A stretch of DNA of 6,833 nucleotides from Phycisphaerae bacterium (GTDB taxonomy: Bacteria; Planctomycetota; Phycisphaerae; Phycisphaerales; SM1A02). Made by a program: the position numbers and the translations under genes. Position 1 is the first letter of the stretch, and each line of letters starts with the position of its first letter. Under the pieces are notes generated by a model, which did not search any database, was not told where the DNA came from, and worked only from the letters and a program-made list of their open reading frames with translations. The stretch lies in assembly GCA_016873355.1 (NCBI GenBank), contig VGXK01000110.1:1-6833 (forward strand), written 5' to 3'. This document shows, piece after piece, positions 1 to 4,418 of the stretch.

Positions 1-546
1 ATGGTCGTAGTAGCCGTACGGCGTGCGCGCCAGGAATCGCGGCGGGTCGTCGGGGAAGACCGACTCAAGCGACGTCGTCACAAGATCCGCGAACTCGTTC
101 TCCTCGATTCGATCCCACACATTGAAGATGAGCGTTCCTCCCGGCCGCAGCACGCGACGCGCTTCGGCGAACGCCTTCCGCTTGTCGGGGAAGAACATCA
201 CGCCGAATTGACAGACGACGGCGTCGAACTCGCCGTCTCGGAACGGCAGCGCCATCGCATCCGCCTGCCGCCACTCAACGGCGCGCGCGGTTCCGACCGC
301 CGCGGCTTCGTCGAGCATGGCCTGATTCAAGTCGGTCGCGACGATCGACACGCTCTTGTCCAACCCGCGTGCGAGCGCGCGGGTCACCACGCCGGTGCCC
401 GCCGCAGTCTCCAGAAGTCGTGCGACCTTGCTCCGCGCGATCCGATTCGCCAGATCCGCCGCATACGGCTCGAATATGAGCGGCACCAGGTGCGACTCGT
501 AGATCTTCGGAATCGATCCCGCAAACACTTTGTCGGTGGCGGCCAT
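1..546 (-). CDS. Class I SAM-dependent methyltransferase (Methyltransf_11/UbiE-like), 3' end cut by the window
   Basis: This partial gene gives 182 residues, starting at an ATG (complement of 544-546) and still open at base 1. It should transfer a methyl group from S-adenosylmethionine; the acceptor is unknown. Motif I is LLETAAGTG (about residues 44-52). The acidic residue expected to hold the SAM ribose is D72 in VATDLNQAML. D96 lies in DAMALPF, followed by FDAVVCQFGVMFFPD (107-121) and the post-core RRVLRPGGTLIFNVWD (130-145). The order fits the Rossmann core of UbiE/Methyltransf_11 enzymes. Family members of this type are usually around 260-280 residues, so perhaps 80-100 C-terminal residues are missing. 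No upstream in-frame ATG or GTG fits better, and no Shine-Dalgarno sequence is visible. It lies 142 bp downstream of the MBL-fold gene on the same strand, with a strong hairpin between them. The fold is certain; the substrate is not. Confidence 0.88.
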   Translation of the reverse strand, partial: MAATDKVFAGSIPKIYESHLVPLIFEPYAADLANRIARSKVARLLETAAGTGVVTRALARGLDKSVSIVATDLNQAMLDEAAAVGTARAVEWRQADAMALPFRDGEFDAVVCQFGVMFFPDKRKAFAEARRVLRPGGTLIFNVWDRIEENEFADLVTTSLESVFPDDPPRFLARTPYGYYDH

Positions 547-667
547 GTGATGGTGCAGGTCAACGGCAATCGGACTTGGACGGGGATTGCGTTGGACGAC
601 TCGACAATGGTACTGGCGTCGTCACGCGATACGGCGTGCCTGCATCGATCGAGTCGGGCGAACACCG

Positions 668-687
668 CGCGCGGCCGCCGCCGCGCG
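668..687 (-). terminator. Stable GC hairpin directly after the MBL-fold gene stop codon
   Basis: An 8-bp perfect stem (CGCGCGGC at 668-675 pairs with GCCGCGCG at 680-687) closes a 4-nt loop. It begins one base after the stop codon of the MBL-fold gene (689-691, read on the minus strand). No T-tract follows on the minus strand, so it is not a classical intrinsic terminator. It could be a terminator of the U-less type sometimes seen in GC-rich genomes, a 3' mRNA stabiliser, or simply a GC-rich coincidence. If it terminates, the methyltransferase would need its own promoter in 547-667. Confidence 0.35.
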
Positions 688-688
688 A

Positions 689-1384
689 TCAACCGAACGG
701 TCGACGCGACGGATTGAGCACGGCGTTGTCGCGACCGCAGACGATGACATCCGCGATCTCCGCCGCTTCCGCCAAGCTCGCCTTGGCCTGCTCGAGATCG
801 AAACACGGCAAGATCACCTGTCCCGCGTGCAGATGCTCCTCCGTTGCCACCGCATCTCCGGCGACGAGCACGGTGGCGCGCGGCGCCGCGATCAGCACGC
901 CTGCGAGTCCCGGCGTCACCCCCGGAAGCGGAAACAGATCAACGCCGGGCGCGAGCCGATCGGGCGCGGGCCGACATTTCTCCAGCAAATCGACTTCGAC
1001 ACGCAGCGCTGCCGCCAGGTCCTCGTCATGCGTGGCGACGGCCTCCTTGAATCGCGTCACGAGATCGGCGCCAACCAGCTCGCGTTCCATCTCCGGCACC
1101 ACGCACGGCGCGTGCCTGAACGCATCGAGTCCTCGCCGGCGCATCGGATGAAACGACGTGAGAAAGACATGCGTGATCGCGTCCGGCGCGATTCCGGCGC
1201 GTTCGTGCAGCCGCGGCACCAGGAACTTTCCGGGCAGCGACGGATCGATCAGGATCCGGCTTTCGCCGCTCGTGACGAGCGTGGTCGTGGCGTGCGCGGG
1301 ACGCACCTCCCCGCGCTCGTTCCAGAGCGGGTGCGACGCCATCGTGCCGATCGAGATCACGCGAAGGGACGGGGCGGCGCTCAC
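689..1384 (-). CDS. MBL-fold (metallo-beta-lactamase superfamily) protein lacking most canonical metal ligands
   Basis: This gene encodes 231 residues from a GTG start (complement of 1382-1384). The protein has the MBL hydrolase layout: an N-terminal strand pair (LRVISIGT, 7-14), TTTLV...ILIDPSLPG (33-52), the metal-loop position HVFLTSFHPMRRRGL (72-86), LPGVTPGLAGVLI (153-165), ATVLVAGDAV (170-179) and CGRDN (216-220). The usual THxHxDH motif reads TSFHPMR here, so only H79 remains. The third-site PGHTPGH reads PGVTPGL, and the last-site GHD reads GRD. D177 (AGDA) is kept. The frame is intact and the flanking residues look well kept, so this is a diverged family rather than decay. Classical zinc hydrolase activity is doubtful. 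The first in-frame ATG (codon 15) would cut off the first strand, so GTG is preferred even though its ribosome site is weak. The gene lies 49 bp downstream of coaD, probably in one transcript. Confidence 0.85.
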   Translation of the reverse strand: MSAAPSLRVISIGTMASHPLWNERGEVRPAHATTTLVTSGESRILIDPSLPGKFLVPRLHERAGIAPDAITHVFLTSFHPMRRRGLDAFRHAPCVVPEMERELVGADLVTRFKEAVATHDEDLAAALRVEVDLLEKCRPAPDRLAPGVDLFPLPGVTPGLAGVLIAAPRATVLVAGDAVATEEHLHAGQVILPCFDLEQAKASLAEAAEIADVIVCGRDNAVLNPSRRPFG

Positions 1385-1433
1385 GCCGACACCCGGTGCG
1401 CGCGCCTCGATCCGACTTCACTTCGGCTGCGCG

Positions 1434-1991
1434 TCACTCCGCCTCCGCCTCCCGCGCGAGCCGCGCCAGGGGATTGTCGGGATCCTGGCGCTTGCGCTCG
1501 ATCGCCTCCATCACGAGCGGCGGCACGAACAGCGCCAGCTTTCCGATCGATCCCCCGAACGCCGCGATCTGCCGGATGAGACTGCTCGAGGTGTACCCGA
1601 AGGTCTCCCCCGCCACGATGAACACCGTTTCGATTCCCGCCACCTGCCGATTCGTGATCGCGAGCTGACACTCGCCCGCAAGGTCCGTCACGTTGCGGAT
1701 GCCGCGGATCATGGCCACCGCGCCGACGCGCCGCGCGAAGTCAACCGTCAGGTCGTGGTAGCTCTCCACGCTGCAGGCGGCGCCCGCGGACTCCTTCGAC
1801 ATCAGGTCCGACACGAGCGATCGCATCATGCGCACTCGCTCCTCGATCGTGAACAGCGGCTCCTTGTTCGGGTTGCGCCCGATGCCGATCACGATGCGAT
1901 CGAACAGCATCCGGCTGCGGCGCAGCACATCCATGTGCCCGAGCGTGACGGGGTCGAAACTGCCCGCATAGACGGCCACATGCTGATTCAC
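1434..1991 (-). CDS. coaD: Phosphopantetheine adenylyltransferase (CoaD)
   Basis: CoaD transfers AMP from ATP to 4'-phosphopantetheine, giving dephospho-CoA, the fourth step of CoA synthesis in the cytosol. The product is 185 residues from the GTG. Family motifs are all present: AVYAGSFDPVTLGH (6-19) with the nucleotidyltransferase T/HxGH signature TLGH, K43 in the NPNKEPLF loop, RGIRNVTD...E (96-107) matching the RGLR segment and ATP-contact Glu of E. coli CoaD, and TSSSLIR (134-140), the ISSTxxR-type signature. About 20-25 residues extend past the normal C-terminus and are charged and Ala-rich. The start is GTG at 1991: GGAG lies 5 nt upstream, and the N-terminus then matches the family. 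An ATG at 2009 would add 6 residues (MRSGAT), but GAGG abuts it with no spacing. The MBL-fold gene follows after 49 bp. Confidence 0.96.
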   Translation of the reverse strand: MNQHVAVYAGSFDPVTLGHMDVLRRSRMLFDRIVIGIGRNPNKEPLFTIEERVRMMRSLVSDLMSKESAGAACSVESYHDLTVDFARRVGAVAMIRGIRNVTDLAGECQLAITNRQVAGIETVFIVAGETFGYTSSSLIRQIAAFGGSIGKLALFVPPLVMEAIERKRQDPDNPLARLAREAEAE

Positions 1992-1996
1992 GGTCG

Positions 1997-2000
1997 CTCC
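1997..2000 (-). promoter_or_regulatory. Ribosome binding site supporting the GTG start of coaD
   Basis: On the minus strand GGAG is followed by 5 nt and then GTG (1989-1991). It is one of the few clear Shine-Dalgarno sites in the window. It favours the GTG over the ATG at 2007-2009. Confidence 0.6.
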
Positions 2001-2003
2001 AGA

Positions 2004-2020
2004 CCGCATCCTCGATGCGG
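2004..2020 (-). promoter_or_regulatory. Leader hairpin just upstream of coaD
   Basis: This is a perfect 7-bp inverted repeat (CCGCATC at 2004-2010, GATGCGG at 2014-2020) with a 3-nt loop. On the minus-strand mRNA it ends 3 nt before the GGAG ribosome site of coaD and buries the alternative ATG (2007-2009) in its stem. It could modulate initiation or block the upstream ATG. No ligand or regulator can be named. Confidence 0.35.
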
Positions 2021-2089
2021 ATCGACAGGGTAGCGAACGTGCATTCGCCGTGGACTTGCCGCCGCCGCCGCGGATCGAACGATCACTGC

Positions 2090-2105
2090 GACGACTTCAG
2101 TCGTC
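2090..2105. repeat. REP-like short palindrome
   Basis: GACGAC-TTCA-GTCGTC forms a 6-bp hairpin with a 4-nt loop (read on the minus strand as GACGAC-TGAA-GTCGTC). A smaller palindrome (GATCG-AA-CGATC, 2073-2084) lies just beside it. From memory, palindromes of the 'GACTGAAGTC' kind recur as interspersed REP-like elements in several bacterial phyla, so this may be one copy. Only one copy lies in this window, so repetition cannot be shown here. Confidence 0.35.
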
Positions 2106-2122
2106 CCTCAAAGCCCTGGATC

Positions 2123-2165
2123 GGCCCTGACTCGCATGTGCCTCCACGAGCAGGGCCCTTTTCTT
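2123..2165 (+). terminator. Orphan intrinsic terminator, plus strand
   Basis: GGCCCTG (2123-2129), one bulged A, then CTCG (2131-2134) pair with CGAG (2147-2150) and CAGGGCC (2151-2157). That is 11 bp around a 12-nt loop, and CTTTTCTT follows at 2158-2165. The shape is a textbook Rho-independent terminator for plus-strand transcription. No plus-strand gene lies upstream: coaD is on the minus strand and the nearest real plus-strand gene starts at 4419. It may end a small RNA, stop antisense transcription into the 603-residue gene's 3' end, or belong to a larger repeat element. Confidence 0.45.
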
Positions 2166-2276
2166 GCGCGAGCGACGGAGGCAGCGCCTGGCTGTGTCGC
2201 CATCGGCTCGCTGGGTCACCAAGGACCCAGCTTCGCCTCGGCTCCTTGCCGGGCGCAGTCTCCGTCGCTCGTTCGC
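2166..2276. repeat. Nested ~111-nt inverted-repeat element (structured RNA or mobile-repeat candidate)
   Basis: Three nested stems are visible. The outer stem is a 12-bp perfect match (2169-2180 with 2260-2271), extended by 3 bp (2166-2168 with 2274-2276) across a TT bulge. The middle stem is 9 bp with one G-T pair (2184-2192 with 2248-2256). The apical hairpin is a perfect 8 bp (GCTGGGTC 2210-2217, GACCCAGC 2224-2231) with loop ACCAAG. The two outer stems are nearly continuous, separated only by a short internal loop. The block sits 36 bp past the stop codon of the 603-residue gene and abuts the orphan terminator T-tract. It matches no RNA family I recognise: it is not a tRNA and shows no obvious riboswitch core. 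It could be a palindromic repeat or MITE-like element, or a non-coding RNA. Confidence 0.5.
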
Positions 2277-2312
2277 GCGTGTGTTCGTTCGGAGTGCGAA
2301 GTGTGAGGTTGA

Positions 2313-4124
2313 TCAGGAGGCGTTGTTGCGGTTGCCGCGTTCGCCGCCACCACCACCACCGCCTCCGCCGGGTCCGCCCGCGCCGCCGCCGGGACCGAAG
2401 TCGCGGCGAAGCGCCTCCATCACCGCCCGGCGCTCCGTCTCGTCGATGATGCCGTCCTTGTTCGTGTCGTACTCGCGCACGCGATCCTGGATGGGTCCGG
2501 GCATGTCCGCGATGCGTCCACTGCCCAGCGCACCGCCGCCACCGCCGCCGAATCCGCCCGCGAACTGACCGCCGCGTCCGCCGCCGCGCTGCGGCAGCTT
2601 CTCGCGCTGCTCGGCCGTGAGCAGATCCCGCAGTCGACGCATGTACGCATCGCTCAGGTCGCCGCGCTTGGAGTAGAGATCCTGCAGCGGACCCGCCTGC
2701 TCGCCGCCGCCGCGCCCGCCGAATCCTCGTCCGCCGAAGCCGCCCATCGGCGGCATTCCGTTCAGGATCGACATGAGCCGCCCCGCGTCCTCGATCACGT
2801 CCTGCGGCTCCTGCTTCTGCACCTGCGTCATGATGCGCTCGTTGAGCGTGGCGACCTCCGAGGAGAACTGCGTCTGCAGCGCCTCGATCGGCGGCTTCAT
2901 CTCGGGAGCGAGGTCCTCGAGCGCGAGCGCCACGTCGAACGAACGCTCCGCCTGCGTGGGCCGGTAGACGCGGTCGTAGCCGGCCACGAGCGCGGCGCGC
3001 TCGATCGTTCCGCGCTGGTCCTCCGGGAGCGCCGCGACGACCTCGACGCGGTAGCGGTCGTTCACGTCGCGCACGACCTTGTGCAGCTCGGAGGCCCGTC
3101 GAGCGGTTTCATCCACTTCGCGCTGATTCGACGACTGCGCCGCGCGGAGGAACTTGATCTCGCTCTGATCGAGGAACGAGTCGCGGGCCTTCAGCGCCTC
3201 GTCGAGTTCGATCTCGTAGCGATCGAGGATCGGCGTGATCGACGCCATGGTCTCCTTCGAGAGTTCGGCGTCGTCGACGATCGCGAAGAGGTTCACCGAC
3301 TCTCCCGAAAGCGTGCCCTGCGGAAGCGCCCGCTCGCGCCGCATGAATCGCTCGAAGGCCAGCCAGCCGCTGCTCTGGTCGGGCGTGAGCGTGGACTTGA
3401 GGCCGTTCACGAACTCGTCGCGGAGCTGCGTGCGCTTGCCCTTCCACTTCTCCACGATGTCGATCATGCCCGCCATCGTCGCCTGCATCTCGGCGGTGGC
3501 GCCCGTCTTGTCACGCTCCTGCCGCATCTCCTCCATGACCTTGCTCATGCGCTCGCGGATGAGGCGCGAGCGGACCTCGGGATCGATCTCGCCGCCCGAT
3601 TCCGCCGCGATCTGCTCGAGATCGGCCTGCAACTGCGACTGCGCCTGTCGCATGCGATCCCGCACGCCTTCGTTCATGAAGCTCTGCGCGATGGCACGGC
3701 CCTGCTCCTCGAGCTGCGTCTGCGCCTGCTCGGACGCGGGCATGAACGCCTCCTCGTAATCGGAAAGCAGCGTCTCCACGAGCAGCGCCTGCGCCTCGTC
3801 GAGCTTCAACTGCTCGCGGATGAGCGGAAGGTCGCGGCGCAGGTAATCGGGACGGAAGCTGTCCGCGAAACGACGGATGAGCCCCGGTCCACGCCCGAAG
3901 CCGCCGCCGAAGCGTCCGCCGTCGCGACGGCCGCCCTCACCTTCGCGGCGCCCCTCGTCGCCTCCGCGCCGCTGGCCGTCTCCGCGCTGTCCTCGCTCCG
4001 TCGGCGGATCACCGGGAGGCGGCGGCGCGCCTTGAAGCGCGAACGACGGTGCGGCGAACGCGCCGATCAGGCCGAGGATCGACAGACGGACCAGGAGCGA
4101 AGACGCGGGCGGACGCTGATTCAT
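2313..4124 (-). CDS. Exported Gly-rich protein with repeated LTxxQ (Spy/CpxP-like) helical segments and a C-terminal EF-hand
   Basis: The product is 603 residues from the ATG complementary to 4122-4124. GAAGGA lies 7 nt upstream and a signal peptide follows at once (hydrophobic core about 10-25, likely cut after SFA at 29). An upstream in-frame start at 4253 would put 43 non-secretory residues in front. Order: signal peptide; Gly/Arg/Glu-rich disordered spacer (about 31-82); charged alpha-helical body (about 83-455), probably partly coiled coil, with LKLDEAQ (106-112), LTPDQ (246-250) and LPEDQ (366-370); Gly/Phe/Arg-rich spacer (about 458-476); LTAEQ (502-506); a second Gly-rich spacer; an EF-hand loop D553-TNKDGIIDET-E564 with Asp/Asn at positions 1, 3, 5 and 9 and Glu at 12; a nine-glycine run and a short tail. 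LTxxQ motifs mark Spy/CpxP-like periplasmic chaperones and metal sensors, which are much shorter (about 150-170 residues). The function is unproven; a periplasmic, calcium-binding scaffold or chaperone-like protein is a reasonable guess. Confidence 0.85.
   Translation of the reverse strand: MNQRPPASSLLVRLSILGLIGAFAAPSFALQGAPPPPGDPPTERGQRGDGQRRGGDEGRREGEGGRRDGGRFGGGFGRGPGLIRRFADSFRPDYLRRDLPLIREQLKLDEAQALLVETLLSDYEEAFMPASEQAQTQLEEQGRAIAQSFMNEGVRDRMRQAQSQLQADLEQIAAESGGEIDPEVRSRLIRERMSKVMEEMRQERDKTGATAEMQATMAGMIDIVEKWKGKRTQLRDEFVNGLKSTLTPDQSSGWLAFERFMRRERALPQGTLSGESVNLFAIVDDAELSKETMASITPILDRYEIELDEALKARDSFLDQSEIKFLRAAQSSNQREVDETARRASELHKVVRDVNDRYRVEVVAALPEDQRGTIERAALVAGYDRVYRPTQAERSFDVALALEDLAPEMKPPIEALQTQFSSEVATLNERIMTQVQKQEPQDVIEDAGRLMSILNGMPPMGGFGGRGFGGRGGGEQAGPLQDLYSKRGDLSDAYMRRLRDLLTAEQREKLPQRGGGRGGQFAGGFGGGGGGALGSGRIADMPGPIQDRVREYDTNKDGIIDETERRAVMEALRRDFGPGGGAGGPGGGGGGGGGERGNRNNAS
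2433..2468 (-). other. EF-hand calcium-binding loop codons
   Basis: These 12 codons encode D-T-N-K-D-G-I-I-D-E-T-E, a canonical EF-hand loop: oxygen ligands at 1, 3, 5, 9 and 12, Gly at 6 and Ile at 8. Flanking segments (IQDRVREY before, RRAVMEALRR after) fit the E and F helices. Only one hand is present; EF-hands usually pair, so this one may dimerise or be a dockerin-like or lone hand, as is common in exported planctomycete proteins. Confidence 0.85.
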
Positions 4125-4418
4125 TGGGTCATCCTTCGAAGGAAGTTGGGGAGCCGAGCGGAGCGCGCCGGGGTGATCGGTTCTCAACTGCAACGCCCGG
4201 CGGGTCCGAGTATTCCCGACTTCTACACCTTCCTCCTTCCTGGGTCGCACCACAAGGAACTTGTCCTGATAATCGTTCTCGCGTGACCGGCTTGACCTCG
4301 CGCCGGCCGAGTGGAATCGACGCTCTCAACGCCATGGATTCAGCGACATAGACGGCCCGGATCGGTCGATTCCCCGGAAGACGCCCCGTTCCCGACTCCG
4401 TACGCTTCGAGCAACCCG
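4125..4418. promoter_or_regulatory. Divergent promoter region between the two exported-protein genes
   Basis: This 294-bp region separates divergent starts at 4124 (minus) and 4419 (plus) and must hold promoters for both. Two weak plus-strand candidates are visible: a GATAAT -10-like hexamer at 4268-4273 with no good -35, and TTGACC at 4292-4297 as a -35-like hexamer with only AATCGA 17 bp later. A 12-bp perfect palindrome TCCTTCGAAGGA (4132-4143) overlaps the GAAGGA ribosome site of the minus-strand gene and could be an operator or restrict ribosome access. Open frames across the region (for example from GTG 4311, in frame with the plus-strand gene) look like GC-driven extensions. Promoter assignments are weak. 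Confidence 0.35.
4132..4137 (-). promoter_or_regulatory. Ribosome binding site of the LTxxQ/EF-hand gene
   Basis: On the minus strand GAAGGA is followed by 7 nt and ATG (4122-4124). This decides the start in favour of the residue that begins the signal peptide. The site is one half of a 12-bp palindrome (4132-4143). Confidence 0.55.

Larger units (their letters stand above)
2010..2312. other. Non-coding, highly structured intergenic region between coaD and the LTxxQ/EF-hand gene
   Basis: This 303-bp stretch has open frames on both strands, but they are Arg/Pro-rich and show no domain, so I take it as non-coding. In order it holds half of the coaD leader hairpin, a weak GCGAA/TTCGC palindrome (2033-2048), a GCC-repeat patch near 2060-2072, the REP-like palindrome, the plus-strand terminator and the nested inverted repeat. 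No convincing -35/-10 pair was found for coaD. A coaD promoter would be expected here, because the upstream gene ends at 2313. Confidence 0.6.

Noticed and set aside
1..717. A 238-codon plus-strand frame opposite the methyltransferase
   Set aside because: The minus strand carries clear SAM-binding motifs; the plus-strand product shows only Arg/His/Asp-rich sequence.
587..1579. A 330-codon plus-strand frame (and a 191-codon frame at 576-1151) opposite the MBL-fold gene
   Set aside because: Composition is dominated by Arg, Ala, Pro and Ser, and it runs antisense to two well-supported genes (MBL-fold and coaD).
2011..2021. An 11-base match (CTCGATGCGGA) between 2011-2021 and 6821-6831
   Set aside because: By simple counting, several 11-base matches are expected by chance in a window of this size, more so at high GC. 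The two copies lie in unrelated hairpins.
1158..2033. A 291-codon plus-strand frame opposite coaD
   Set aside because: coaD on the minus strand is unambiguous; the plus-strand product has no family features.
2166..2276. A tRNA or known riboswitch
   Set aside because: The stems do not make a cloverleaf with acceptor, D, anticodon and T arms, there is no GTTCRA T-loop, and no riboswitch core that I recognise is present.
2343..2369. A (GCC/ACC)n simple repeat as a possible regulatory microsatellite
   Set aside because: It encodes the nine-glycine run near the C-terminus of the EF-hand protein. It is in frame and explained as low-complexity coding sequence, and slippage would change length only in threes if whole codons move.
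2015..2568. Two overlapping plus-strand frames (2015-2449 and 2164-2568) spanning the structured intergenic region
   Set aside because: They are Arg/Pro-rich, run through inverted repeats and then antisense into Gly codons of the EF-hand gene (read as poly-Pro). No ribosome site or domain was seen.
3081..4286. A 401-codon plus-strand frame opposite the LTxxQ/EF-hand gene
   Set aside because: It is Leu/Arg/Glu-rich and mirrors the helical codon pattern of the opposite strand. It has no domain and crosses the divergent promoter region.
4311..4418. N-terminal 36-codon extension of the double-propeller gene from GTG 4311
   Set aside because: The extension has no features of its own and would place the signal peptide internally; ATG 4419 puts it at the N-terminus.
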